64,000 nucleotides of DNA from Ceratothoa steindachneri (Eukaryota; Arthropoda; Malacostraca; Isopoda; Cymothoidae). The position numbers were made by a program, and so were the translations under genes. How positions within the stretch are numbered: the stretch's first letter is position 1; each line of letters opens with the position of its first letter. Positions 15,651-26,887 of this stretch are shown piece after piece. The notes under the pieces were generated by a model. The model worked only from the letters and a program-made list of their open reading frames with translations, was not told where the DNA came from and made no database searches. The DNA is taken from the NCBI GenBank assembly GCA_963969495.1, contig OZ018330.1, positions 52,824,348 to 52,888,347 on the forward strand. Reading direction: 5' to 3'.

Positions 15651-17176
15651 TTAGTGCTTACGGGTGGTTGACTTCCTTTTCCCGTTTCTCTTTCTCTTGA
15701 ACTCGGCCTGGGTTAATTCCACGAAGGTTTCACGATAGAAGGCAATACATTGGCTATTTAAGGCTTCTTCCACCGTTTCCTCTTCGCATTGGGCATCATA
15801 GTCCCATTTGTAAAATTTCTTCTTTATGTCCACGTTGATTTTATTTGTATCCCCATCCTTCGGGAATGGGAACTGCTCCGATGCGTATAGGTATAGGTTA
15901 ATTCTATCTGCATCTATCTTCTTATTTTTAATCTTTTTTGCTTTTGTGGCTTTAGCTTCGCAGATAGAACTCTCTGAGTCCGAGGAGTCCGTGGTGTCGG
16001 GTGTCTCTTCTTCTTTCGGGTTCTCTGCGCTCTGTGCCTTCCGCTGGACTGTCTTGGTGGCAGTCATTCTTTCTTTCTTGGCCTCGATCCTGGGATCCGG
16101 CCTTCTTGCCTCTTTGCTAGTCTGTTTCGCTGTTTCTTCTTTGTTGTTGCTTGACCTTTTGGGACCATTTGCAACTGGAGCACGTCCCCCGATGGTGGGT
16201 TCTCGGGGAACCACATCTCACTCATGCCATTTTTTGCCAGCATTTGGTTCAATTCTTTGGCAAAAGTCCCGGGATTGGTTAGGTTTCTGACATGCGCATA
16301 CAGTATGCATGTCAGTATCTTTGTCGAGTTTTCATTTTCTATTCTCAGGTATGTTTTTCTCGCCTCTGTTTCAGTGAGGACTGCCTTCGCTGCCTGAGCA
16401 TATGTCGTGTTTTGCCTCCTGTCTTGTTCTTGCTTCTTCTTCTGAACCTTGTTCTTGATTATTTCTTTTTTCAGAGGGCAGGCCATAGCCATGGAACGAT
16501 GTCCCAGGCCGCAATTGGCACACTTTTCCCTCGGGCTACTACAGCTTTTCCAGTGGTGCCCCGCCTCGCTGCACCTCGAACATAGTTCTTGCGGTTCTGG
16601 GCAGTCTTTTGTGGTGTGGCTCTCCATCTTATAACAGCGGAAGCAGAACTGAACGGGAGTGAATTCCTCCCTTTCTATTTGCTCTCCACTGATTTTAGCG
16701 TTGAAGAGCAGAAGCCCGCTCTCCTTAGCTTTTTGGGCCATTGTAGTGTCCGTGAATATAATTTTGAATACATGTGTGTATTCCGTATTCTCTTTTTTAT
16801 TCCAAAATTTAATGACTTCAGCAACCTTAGCCCATGATTGATTTTTGGCTATCTCCTCTTTAATTTCATCTTTGGAATGCTGACCTATCCACGGGTCCAG
16901 CTTCCTACACACCACGCTTCTATGGGTTTGTATTTGAGGAGGAATTGCAGGCTGAAGGCCTATTTCACGCAGTGTTTCCACTGCTTCCTCCTTTGTGATT
17001 CCCTCCACGTCCTTCTCCTTTTCGCAGACCGCCACATAACCAGTGGGGACTTCGAGCAGGCGGAGCATGGCGATCTTCAGTTTCCCGAAGACCACCTCAA
17101 ACACCTTCTCCCGTGTTGGCCTAACGCTACCACTGATGATGCGTAGCGGGATCTTTGTCGTCCCATTAGGCTCCAT
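15651..17176 (-). CDS. LINE ORF1: gag-like zinc-knuckle protein, read through a -1 shift
   Basis: The first frame (17176 to 16064) encodes MEPNGTTKIPLR and onward, with three CCHC knuckles in the middle: CFRC-H-C, CSRC-H-C and CANCGLGHRSMAMAC (about residues 180-245). A basic region and a conserved segment ending MWFPENPPSGDVLQLQ follow. A second frame (16214 to 15651) encodes a basic then acidic-Ser C-terminal domain ending KRKSTTRKH. The two overlap by 151 nt without stops and are related by a -1 shift. A heptamer CCCAAAA (reverse strand, 16163-16157) sits in the correct phase (C CCA AAA) to allow it. The alternative is a single-base indel. Gag-like ORF1 proteins bind element RNA and form RNPs. 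Confidence 0.85.
16157..16163 (-). promoter_or_regulatory. Candidate -1 frameshift slippery heptamer in LINE ORF1
   Basis: CCCAAAA on the reverse strand, read C CCA AAA in the ORF1 zero frame, fits the X XXY YYZ rule. Slipping one base back continues straight into the second ORF1 frame (CCC AAA AGG). I did not evaluate a downstream pseudoknot. It may be fortuitous. Confidence 0.4.
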
Positions 17177-17972
17177 TTTTCCCTCAGGGGGGGGGGGGCC
17201 CTTGGGCTGCTTTTCTTCCTGTTATCTGTTCTTCTTTTGATAATCCTTTTAGTCTTCAATAATGATCCTTGTTCTTGGCGAATTTGACGATTTGTTGCTT
17301 GGGTTTGTTTATTGCGGGCAGCCCCCTCCCCCCCATTGCAGGAGAACGTCGGCGAACATGAACTGTGGGATGGAGTGGATGAATGGTGGATGAATGTACC
17401 CGGGGAGGCCCCTCAGACGGATGATATGTGGCGGACTTAATGATGGGTGGTGATTGAATCAACTACCACCACCCGGGGGTGACGCCCCGTCTGGGGTTTG
17501 GTTATCGATGCTGCTTCCAACTTGCACAGGGACGGTTGTATGTCCCCCTGTGATCTTGGCCGGAAACTACCCTCAGAGATTAGAGCGAACTCTTCCCCAA
17601 AGCTTTCAGCATCGCCTCGTAACCGGTCGTTCTCTTCCGTAGAGTTCTACAGTGGGCTAATCCTCAAACCTGCTTCCCTTTACGTCCCTAATTATGTCTA
17701 TCAAAGTGGACGGACATAGTTGGGGCGAGAATAATGAGTGTCAGTTCAGTTCGCCTCAGTCCCCCTGTTCGGGGGGGGGGGACTGCAAGGGGACTTAGCC
17801 AGACATTTGTCGTCTGTGTGCCACTCTTCTAAATGTTGTTATTTTGCTCCCCGTAAGGAGTTGGCAAAGCTGGTTGGCGTTTTCCAAATTGCCCTTGGCT
17901 TTACCGCCTTTGCCGGCTACGACTTCTTGCAGAGCGTAAATTTTTCCAACTTTTCTTCTTCCAAGTCTACTG
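17177..17972 (-). other. LINE 5' UTR
   Basis: About 800 bases upstream of ORF1, GC-richer than the surroundings, with two poly-C tracts on the reverse strand (forward G runs near 17188 and 17770). It presumably holds the internal promoter, as in other full-length LINEs, but I cannot point to a specific element. Confidence 0.65.
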
Positions 17973-17983
17973 ATGAGAAATTG
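17973..17983. repeat. LINE target-site duplication, 5' side
   Basis: ATGAGAAATTG, matching 12319-12329 exactly. Confidence 0.88.
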
Positions 17984-19065
17984 TATATCTTCTGTCCATT
18001 TATATATGGAGTTTTATGAACTATTTTCCTCCCTATTCTTGTTGATTTTCTCATTGTTTAGTTTAGATACATAGACTATATTATATGTTTGTAACCCACT
18101 TCTTCTGTCCATTTATATATGGAGTTTTATGAACTATTTTCCTCCCTATTCTTGTTGATTTTCTCATTGTTTAGTTTAGATACATAGACTATATTATATG
18201 TTTGTAACCCACTTCTAAGGATGTTCATGGTTTCCTCACTGTGCTTAATTCTTTGGTTCCCTCAATTAAATTTACCCTAGAACTTGAGCAAAATAATGTC
18301 CTCCCATTTTTAGATTTTCTAATTCACAGGATTCCGTCTGGATTTAAATCTTATGTCTAGGGGAAACCTACAAACTCTGGTCCCTACATTCGCTTTTATT
18401 TTGACCATAGTGATAAAGAAAAACGTTTAGTATTCACTTCAATGTTTCTCCGCGGGTTGCAGGTCACTAGCCCGCAATTCTTAGATAGTGAGATTTCCAA
18501 GATCTATGTGACCCTCACAACTTTCTTGCCACATGCCTAGGTTCGGCTAAAAAGACCTTTTATAGAATTAAAATCCCTCCCGCATTGAGTTTTAAGAATT
18601 CTCTTGTCTACCATCTTCTAACATCTCTTGAAATGTTTAAATATTTGAGTCGTATTTAAATATGAGTCTATTATGTACAAAATGTTAATTCGCAACAATA
18701 CCAAGAATATATGAGTAGTTATTCTGTCGATTGTGCAGTTTGCCCTAAGCGTTACTTTGGTCAAAGTGGAAAATCATTAAATGTTCTTTTGTCCCAACAC
18801 AAATACAATATTAGAAGAGGTGAAAGTAATAGTGCTTTCTTTGTTCATTTATCTGAAAATAATTATCTTATCATTTTTAATTCTGTTAAGTTTATTAAAC
18901 ACTCAGAGGACTATATTAAAAGAAATATTGTTTATTGCTCCTTCATTAACTTCTCTCCTAACTTCAATATATTCCCCGGCCTCTATAAACTTGATCCTTT
19001 CATTAAAAGGTTTATTTTAAATGAAAGTGTCCATGTTAATTCTTATCCCTTTCATTTATTTCCCT
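17984..19065 (+). pseudogene. Penelope-like element, 3' half (RT palm and GIY-YIG)
   Basis: The RT resumes after the LINE with LYMEFYEL, then FRYIDYI (about 18170-18200), the place of the catalytic YxDD, here with the second Asp lost. FTLELEQNNVLPFLDFLIHR (about 18270-18330) and KPTNSGPYIRFYFDHSDKEKR follow (about 18365-18430). The GIY-YIG endonuclease is in 18711-19030: Cys pair CAVC, YFGQSGKSLN, SQHKYNIRRGESNSAFFVHL. The Arg normally in SL-xRL is Leu (NVLLSQH), so the endonuclease would be inactive. A 113-bp tandem duplication and several stops add to the decay. Confidence 0.88.
17989..18214. repeat. 113-bp tandem duplication in the Penelope RT
   Basis: Two essentially identical 113-bp copies (17989-18101, 18102-18214), each beginning CTTCTGTCCATTTATATATG. 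Each contains the RT catalytic-motif region, so that motif is present twice in a row. Confidence 0.95.
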
Positions 19066-20051
19066 TGTTATATTTCTTTTTATACAATAATGTATATTAA
19101 TTTGCGTATATATGTATTTATAGTTATGTGACTTAAATTTCTACATTTCACAAACACCCACATTTTGATAATTTATTTCGATTTTTTCACGTCCACTCTG
19201 TTTTGTATCCTTTCGTTGTAGGTAGGCGGAGCATTAATTAATTTTCTCTTATATACACGATTCTAGTAAAATAATTCTTTATGTATTATTCCTTGAGAAT
19301 GAACTGAATAGAGTTTAAAAGTACTTGGATTCCGCTTTTCATCTTTCCTGTGGAAATTATATTACATTACAGAACTAATATCGTTATCTACTACCATCTT
19401 CAGCTTTATAATGAAAAAACTGGACAAACATGCCTTATATATAGAAATGAGTAGGAGGGAGGATCATATGGAAAGGAAGAGGGATCGAAGGACGGCATAG
19501 ATTAAGGAAAAGATAAATTTGTGACGATTTTCTAAGCAAGTTTTGGGCCGAGCGAATTTCAATAATTCTGTTAAATTTAAATGAACCCTCAAACATATTG
19601 TAATTTTATTAATCAATGTTGACTCAATTATGCGGCGTCTTTTCAACTAATCATCTTACTTATAGACTAGTTTAACATTATTTAAATTAATTTGTTGATT
19701 ACAATTACTTGTGTGATTGAACAAATTAGAAGATAAACTTCCTCTTCCTTATCCTCTGATATGCCTCTATGTTTTATTAAAGATCCAAGTTTCCCTTAAA
19801 TAAGATTTATTGCAATTAAGTAAAACATGGAATAAGATACACTTCAACTGTTTATTACATGGTTTGTTCTTTGAAAAGTACTTTTTTATAATCTGGTTAT
19901 ATTTAAAGCCTGTCTTAATATTGGTTTTTGTGGCGAAGTAATTTAGTTTGGAAAGATGTGAGGCAAAAAGTAATATTATAAAGGTTTTATTGAATGTATT
20001 ATTGATGTTATTAGAGAAATAATCAATTCGTCTGGCTAAGGATAAGGACTA
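19066..20051. other. Unassigned AT-rich sequence
   Basis: The first part may be Penelope 3' UTR. No further coding family or repeat recognised. Confidence 0.4.
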
Positions 20052-20183
20052 TGAGGCGGGAAACAGATGATTGTTGGGAATATCCTGACGCATTAGCTCA
20101 AGATAGAGGGTGGTGGCGTGAGTCCTTTGAGGCCCTATGCATCCCCGTGGGTGCCACAAAAAATGATTGATTGATTGATTGAA
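20052..20183 (+). pseudogene. LINE 3' end (RTE-like) with (TGAT)n tail
   Basis: One open frame reads [19 protein letters not shown] to a TGA stop (about 20090-20166). It resembles the last residues of RTE-type LINE polyproteins (AQDR-x-W motif). It is followed at once by about five TGAT units, a tail typical of RTE elements. The copy is 5'-truncated to about 130 bases. Confidence 0.65.
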
Positions 20184-20185
<2 letters not shown>

Positions 20186-20232
<47 letters not shown>

Positions 20233-20260
20233 CCTATGTATGGAAACTTACGGCCCACCT

Positions 20261-20359
<99 letters not shown>

Positions 20360-20430
20360 ACATATATCAGAGAGAGGGTGTAGAGTGGGAGAGAGAGAGA
20401 GAGAGAGAGAGAGTGTGTGTGTGTGTGTGT
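20186..20430. repeat. Microsatellite cluster (TA)n, (GA)n, (GT)n
   Basis: TA tracts at 20186-20229 and 20262-20355 are separated by a 32-base unique linker. GA follows at 20388-20414 and GT at 20413-20430. Open frames of repeated Tyr-Ile here are artefacts. Confidence 0.95.
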
Positions 20431-21000
20431 TTGAATCTTATATCTTTGATTTTTCAGCGAACATTTAAAACATCTCATTTGAAAAAAATTCTAAACGTTG
20501 GTCGTTTTGGTTTTATACTCTAATCATTGACTTGGCCTTATAAAGCTTGAGCTCCTATTAAATGTAGACAAGACTCTTTTATACACAGACAGATCAACGA
20601 AATCATACTGAAATGTAACCAACCCTATCAAATTTTAAGGTTTGAAATGCAGTGGAGAACAGTAGCGAAATATTTTTTAGCGTCGCCTTATAAATTGTAA
20701 CGTCAGGATAACTAGAATCAGCATCCAATTACGAACTTAAGCGATTTTATTGATGTGAATAATCTTAAACCCATTCAGGAAATACTTTATACCGCCCTAA
20801 AAATGCTTAGGTTTTGCTTAGGGACGACCAGCTCATGTAGAGAACGGACTTAAATCGTTTTTCAAATGTATTTACCGTCAAGGCCACGATAAATTTACTT
20901 AGAATCTCTTATGTAATTAATTTTGATAGTGACAGTATTTTTTAAAAAAAATATTAATATAAGCAAAAACAAAATAATTCTATATTAGAGAATTAAAAAA

Positions 21001-21270
21001 ATGAATTTATCTAAAGCGCTAGATCTAAATTAAATCTATCCAATTGTTCTTAAAGAATCGAAAATTTGCTAAAAACCCTTTTGTACCATCTTTAATAAAT
21101 CAATTAATGAAGGAGAATTTCCAAAAGAGTTTTAAGAGGCTAATGAGAATCCGATTTCCCCAAAAGTCCTCAAGACAATTTTTGGAAACTTCAGGCCCAT
21201 TTTCTTAACTTCCGCCCATAGCTAACTTTTGGAATTTCTTATCAGAGTCGGAATCATGGAGTATTTGAGT
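21001..21270 (+). pseudogene. LINE reverse transcriptase fragment (fingers region)
   Basis: A single frame with five stops reads LSKALDLN, IYPIVLKES, FNKSINEGEFPKEF, then GNFRPIFLTSAHS and GIMEYLS. This is the SKATGPDGIP ... NYRPISLTS block that opens CR1/L2-type RTs. It has no stop-free reading, so it is an old truncated copy. Confidence 0.75.
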
Positions 21271-21429
21271 CTCAAAACTTTTTCAATACTTCAACCTCGC
21301 CCAGTTTTGCACAAAGTGGGGATGGTGGGACTTCACCACCTCCAAAATTATCAACCCCTCACACCTCTTTCAATCCATATTAAGCCGAAAACCACACATC
21401 AGTTCACTGACGCTGAAGTCACCTCATAA

Positions 21430-22290
21430 CGATGGGGTGCTATATGTTGTAGTATCTAATCTAGTCAGGCTTCATTCCTGAGAAGTAGGGCCCAAGCACA
21501 CCCCCTAACAAAACTCCCTCATGAAAACTTATAACAATATTATTCACTTCCTCTTCAACCAATTCTATCTCTCTCACTCACGCATTCATATAATCAACCC
21601 ACCTTTGACCAGGCCTGCCAACCCTAGTCACACCTTGACACACACTCAGTTATATTCTTTCATAAATATATTTCCATCTATTCTTCCTATGTCCTTACCG
21701 GCTTATAATATTTTCATTCGCAACCCAATTTACACCCTATTTCACACCATAAATATCTTTGACTCAGTCGTCCATTACTCCATCTACTTTCACTGCTCTA
21801 ACTCAAAATCTTTCCTTCACCTTCCAAACCATAGTCTTATTCCCAAATACCCACAAAGGTGACATCTCGGACTAGGATATTACACCCCACTCAATTTTCA
21901 TCAATAAATACCATTACCTTACTCTTTTCTGCATTCACTTTTAGGCTCATCGCCTCACACACGCTGTGAAAATTTTCAATCAACATTTTTAAATCCTTCT
22001 CACTCTTACCCATAAACATCAGGTCATCGGCATATACCAACATCAATCTCTTGCCCAGTTCCCTCATTCACATTCCTACTCCTCTTAATACTCCACCAAT
22101 AAGAATATTAAACAACCATGACATTGCACAATCTTGTCTTACCTATCCATTCACTCCAGCTATCTTTCACCCTAACGCATGCCATACTTCCAACTTAAAT
22201 TCTATCCACACTACCCATAGTTACCACCTAATATATAGTCTTAACACGTACTATAACACTTTTCTCTCCTAGTGTATCAAAAGCTCCATT
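21430..22290 (-). pseudogene. LINE reverse transcriptase fragment (decapod RTE-like type)
   Basis: The reverse strand contains the catalytic block LMLVYADDLMFMGKSE (about 22000-22055) and then EAMSLKVNAEKSKVMVF (about 21910-21960), preceded by a decayed VRQGCVMSPWLFN-type motif (VRQDCAMSWLFNIL, about 22100-22145). Farther along, near 21590-21640, a GRPGQRWVDYMN-like stretch matches the C-terminal part of these polyproteins. Stops and frameshifts are frequent. The AT/CT-rich flanks to 22950 may be the rest of the same element but I cannot trace it. Confidence 0.7.
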
Positions 22291-22299
22291 CACCGAGAC

Positions 22300-23908
22300 C
22301 CATTTAGAATTCCGTCCACTACTGATCTAGTATTCCAGAATCTCTCTTTCTCAGCTTTACTTCTTTTATTACAGGGTCCATACCAACAACCAATCATAGT
22401 TTAACTCTTGCATATCTCAATTTCACTTCCATGTCTTGAACCCACACATTCATACCAAACCAACCTTTGAATTGTACTACTCTTCACTCAAAAGCCCTGC
22501 GACAACCTCGTTGCTCATACAACCGTGATCTACTCCTGATCAGATTCTTTTCACGCAATCCGAGACAAACACTTCATCCTCTTTCATGTTGGTCTCACAT
22601 AAAGCAGCCATCTAAAATATCCCAATTTTAAAGACATTGATTACCACTATCATTTTTCCCACATCACATAAACCCCCACACTCCACAGCCCCGCTGCATG
22701 TTACCGTCATTGTGTATTGCACCCGTGGGATATACACCATTTGGAAGGCAGTTTCTCAGGCCAGAAGCCCATATCCGGACTTATTTGCCTCTTACGACAC
22801 ACGGCGAGGACGGTGTGGGCATTCTTTATACCCTAAATACAGGCTTTTGCCCCCAAACCTAATACTAATGGATATTTCTACATGGGTAGAAATAGAAGAT
22901 CAGGATGGGAAGGGTGGCTGCGAAAGGAACTTCACTTCATAGGCCGACTGCAACCTTCTTGAAAATTTATTGCTTATGCCTCACTGTCCTCACTCGCCAA
23001 ACCTTATCCAAGAGAGTAACATCTTTCTCACACTGCAGAGTTTGATAGCCGAGTCCACACGCGCCATTGTCCTGATTAGCAAATGCCACTATCAGCGTGT
23101 CTTCAGAATTGTAAGGCCTGATTTTGTTACGAAGATAATAATATACTTAAGGAGTGCACAAAAGGAGCCACCCCGTCAATTTCTATGTTATCACCGAACG
23201 TCTTATTATTTATATTGACTATAATCAAAAATTGTTTTGATAGGAAATAAAAATTTGCCTTCTTTTTCTATTTCGTCGGTTCATAATTAATAGAAGTAAC
23301 ATTTCAATATTTCAATTGATAGTTATTTTGTACTTAAATCTGGAATTATGTATTCAATTGGATGTTTGTTTTGTATTAGTTACTATATTGAATCATTAGT
23401 CTTTAATTTAATGTATACTCATCTCATAACCAGACGATTGAAAGAAATAACGCCCAACTATTATTCCATTGCAGGAACTTCATTTAACGAATCATTGTAT
23501 AATGCATTTGTATTCATTTTTTTCCTGATTTCAGTTTGAGCTTTTTTATTCTTTTTGAATCCATTCATTTCCAATGAAATGAAGCTCAATATGAACAACT
23601 GTTTAAATAAGTTTAGTTTACTAATCATATCAGTATACATGAGTACCAAATGTCATCATACTTTTTTCGTTTAAATGTTTATCACGGCCTTAATCTTCAG
23701 CTCTCTTTGGATTCCTTTCCTTTCTTCTTCTTTGTTTTTTCATAAACCATTCCAGGTGATTGTATATTTATACCTCTTTCCTGTGTTTTCTCTTCAGTCC
23801 CTGAAGATTCTCTTTCTAATAAAGTAGAAAGCATTTGAACTTTTCTTTCTATTTACTGCGTTCATTTGCATTAAATATTCAAGTGTTTCTTTTCATGAAT
23901 AGCTTTAC
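22300..23908. other. Unassigned sequence
   Basis: 22300-22950 is CT-rich on the forward strand and may be upstream parts of the reverse-strand LINE. 23240-23880 is AT-rich. No supported features. Confidence 0.4.

Positions 23909-23963
<55 letters not shown>
23909..23963. repeat. (TA)n microsatellite
   Basis: About 27 TA units directly abutting the left end of a TIR-like element. Confidence 0.95.
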
Positions 23964-23968
<5 letters not shown>

Positions 23969-24880
23969 GTGATTCCAGGTCATCAGCGTCACTCGGGCGC
24001 ATTACAGATTTCGCATAAGACATATGTATAAGATAAGGTAAGAGCTGTAATGCACACCGCAGACTTATATGTGCAGGGATAATTTAAGAGAGAAATATAG
24101 TTTTAATATAAAAGTTACTCACTTCATTTATACAGGAACTCTAGTCGTCTTGATTTGATGGCGTTTCACGTATTTCCTCAATATTTCTAGCCCCAAATGG
24201 CATATTTTTTATATCTAGCACTATGTCTTTCTCCATTTCTAAGTTAAGGGTAAAAATAAATCAAACCTGCAAAACACAACTGATCTTTACACACAGACGC
24301 ACAGAATAACAGCAATCAAATAACGACAGCGGCGTGCACAACAAACATAAGCCAGAAACCGATCTGGCGGTCGCCTGTACTGTACTCTTGACAAGAAATG
24401 CCAGTTAGTCTTATACACCTACCAGACTCATTCGTATTAGCCCAAGTTGCTGGATAGTTTTCGTTCATTTAAAAATATTGTAGAACGGAAACATTTCATA
24501 GATTGGAATTTAAATCCTAATCTCTATAGAAATCTATTGTTTCAAGAAAACATTGAACTATAATTACTTTTATTTTTACGATTATAAATAACAACTCGGG
24601 CTGTAACTTCTGAGCCCGAGTCAACCGCGTGTGACGATCTCGAGAGAATGTCTACTACGAAAGATATTTTTGACACTGGGCACATCTAAGAAGAACACCA
24701 GACGCCGAACAAAAATATATAAACTAAGACCATGCTCAATAAAAGAAGCCCGAGTTATTGACTGCAATTACTAACTTGAAGTCAGTGTTGGAATAAATTT
24801 AATCAGCTTGGAAAAACACGTTCACTTTACTAAATTTATACTCGGGCTAAGCCCGAACAGCCAAAGTGACGAAGTCGCAA

Positions 24881-24883
<3 letters not shown>
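23964..24883. mobile_element. Non-autonomous TIR element between TA arrays
   Basis: Both edges are TA arrays. The left edge starts CAGAGGTGATTCCAGGTCA. The reverse complement of the right edge starts CAGTTGCGACTTCGTCA and then reaches GGCTGTTCGGGCT, matching a CGGGC block in the left end after small gaps. It has no coding capacity and is about 920 bp long. It most likely inserted in a TA run that later expanded on both sides. The superfamily is undetermined because the duplicated target is hidden in TA repeats. Confidence 0.5.

Positions 24884-24932
<49 letters not shown>
24884..24932. repeat. (TA)n microsatellite
   Basis: About 24 TA units at the right edge of the TIR-like element. Confidence 0.95.
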
Positions 24933-24934
<2 letters not shown>

Positions 24935-25722
24935 AATATTGTTAAAGACCATGCTAAATTTCGCCTTGATTAATTTCCTTTGGCAACTTTATATTCTTCT
25001 TATTGTCTTTTTTAGTCCATCCATCTCATAGATGGTAGATCACTTGTCCTATATTCATTTCTCTTTCTAATAAATGCGTTTGGTAAAAACCAGACTTAAA
25101 TTGCTAAGCTTTCGATCTATTCGATCATCTTCGGAGCGTCTTTATGTATTCTTTCCTTCTTTACCGATGAAGTCTGGTGGAGTCAGAATCTGATATACTG
25201 AAAGAAAACGGTTTTAAGGGGATATTTATTTCTCCTCGCCTAAACGTAACGTCAAAGGAAACGAGCCAATCCGGTGCGTGGAATTTTAAAACAATTTTAA
25301 TGTTCTATTCCAGCTCGTGGCCTGAGTGTTGATGGCCAGCTTCTTTTCGTTTATTAAGATGGCTTCTAAGATGTTCAGCCTCGCTTTATTTCACTTTTTC
25401 TTTTAATTGTGGTGTTTTCAACTGGAATATCTCAAGTGAGGTTTATGCTATGCGCGTTCTTCATATGATTTTTAGGTGCATGGTTAAACGCCTCGAAAGG
25501 GTGGTGGTAGTCATGCCAATATATTTTGATTTATTATAAAGCTTGCAGTCTTTATTGGGGCAGCAAGTAAAATATTTTTATGCCACAACATAAGAATTTC
25601 AAACGATGGTGATCTGTGTTTATTTGCTACAGGACCTTTTATCCCGGGCAACACCCTGAATAAAAAGTCTTACTTTTTTCCGAACGCATGTTTTACCCGG
25701 GCAACGACGGATATCTCTGCTA

Positions 25723-25724
<2 letters not shown>
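24933..25724. other. Unassigned sequence
   Basis: No coding family. The last 100 bases carry two CCCGGGCAAC motifs (25642-25651 and 25697-25706) next to the following TA array. Confidence 0.4.

Positions 25725-25793
<69 letters not shown>
25725..25793. repeat. (TA)n microsatellite
   Basis: About 34 TA units. Confidence 0.95.
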
Positions 25794-25797
<4 letters not shown>

Positions 25798-25956
25798 AGT
25801 GTTGAACAAAATGACGTGAATACCATATTATACTCCCTACATTTTTATATGTTGGCAACACAGCCAACTTATGAATGCTGGAATGTTCATTTGTTTCAAA
25901 GTTGTCTTTTTAATCCTTTTATTTTGTATTTCAGTTAACATCACTATGTTGTACAA

Positions 25957-26884
25957 TCGTTAGAGCTCAATTATCTGGAGCATTTTTAACTAAAAAAACT
26001 GAACTGTTTAATGTTCCACGAGCAACAGTGTCCACGGTTATGACAGGATATATAAAACATGGTAATACCTCATTTGCGATCAGCATCAGTGGCTGAAAAC
26101 CGAAGTTAACTGACAGGTGGCGTCGAACACTAAGAAAGATTGTGGCCAAGTAACACTAAACTACTTCAACAAAGGTGACAGCAGAACTTAATAGCCAACT
26201 GAATTACGTTATTTTGATAAGAAATGTACGCCGGGAACTTCACAAAGCAAACATTCATGGGAGGGCGGCAATTTCGGAATTTTGAAAGAAATGGTTTCAC
26301 GATCGTAAAAAAGAATCTAGTATGGTCCAACGAGTCATCATTTACATTATTCCCTCTTGAATGGTTGTGTTTATTAATAGAGAACCCCAAAGGAAGCTTG
26401 TAATCTGGACTGCCTGCCATTAACTGCCAAACATGAAGGCGGATCCGTGATGGTTTGGGTGGCTATATCCTGATATTCAGCTGGTCCCATCACTATTATC
26501 AATGGTCGGTAAACAGATATCTAGACACTCTCAATTACGAGGTTCTTACTATGACTAGCATGCTGTTTTAGACACCTTCATTTTTTAAGATGATAATGCG
26601 CCGGTATACATAGCCACCTGCTTTAATATTGGTTTGAGAAGCATCTGAATGTAATCCAACATCTTTCCTGCGAAGCAGAGTCACCTCATCCAAAACCATA
26701 AAACTATTACGGGAAGGTTTGGAGCAGAGAGCGAGGAGCAGATCCCCGCCCCCATCATTACTGTTGGAAGACATTTTGTTAGTAGAATGGGACAACATCC
26801 GCCGCAAATCATACGGTGGTTGTATGATTCTATTCCACGAAGGACTGGAGCTGTATTAAAGGCAAATGGTGGCCCAATGCTGTA
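25957..26884 (+). pseudogene. Tc1-like transposase, degraded full-length copy
   Basis: Forward reading in shifting frames follows the Tc1 order. Helix-turn-helix region: TKKTELFNVPRATVSTVMTGY (about 25990-26055) and KPKLTDRWRRTLRKIV (about 26098-26148). VRRELHKANIHGRAAI (about 26228-26275) follows. The DDE core gives GGSVMVW-type residues (about 26430-26460), SAGPI-type residues (about 26477), and DDNAP (about 26591-26606), then a WFEKHLN-QHL stretch. The C-terminus is DSIPRRTGAVLKANGGPMLYC (about 26830-26887). Many stops and frameshifts. The order is collinear with this widespread invertebrate Tc1 family, so no large piece is missing. Confidence 0.85.
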
Positions 26885-26887
26885 TTG

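Larger units (their letters stand above)
12330..17972 (-). mobile_element. Full-length Jockey-like LINE nested in the Penelope element
   Basis: A 5.64-kb insertion bounded by the direct repeat ATGAGAAATTG at 12319-12329 and 17973-17983 (11-bp target-site duplication). Reverse-strand order: 5' UTR (17177-17972), ORF1 with zinc knuckles, ORF2 with endonuclease and RT, 3' UTR, A-rich tract and a terminal short repeat of AACTTC units (12330-12350). Removing it rejoins the Penelope RT in the same frame. Lack of any RNase H after the RT and the zinc-knuckle type favour the Jockey group over the I group. ORF2 is uninterrupted, so it is one of the youngest elements here. A degraded relative lies at 52620-55015. 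Confidence 0.92.

Noticed and set aside
17900..17935. Short GKGGKAKG reading on the reverse strand resembling the histone H2A N-terminus
   Set aside because: Eight residues only, flanks do not continue as H2A, and it lies in the LINE 5' UTR.
20179..20523. Long Tyr-Ile repeat open frames at TA microsatellites (also near 3737, 25723, 51139, 55481)
   Set aside because: Products of TA dinucleotide runs, not genes.
25640..25725. Paired CCCGGGCAAC motifs beside a TA array as a transposon end
   Set aside because: They look familiar from invertebrate repeats but I cannot define the other end or a duplication.
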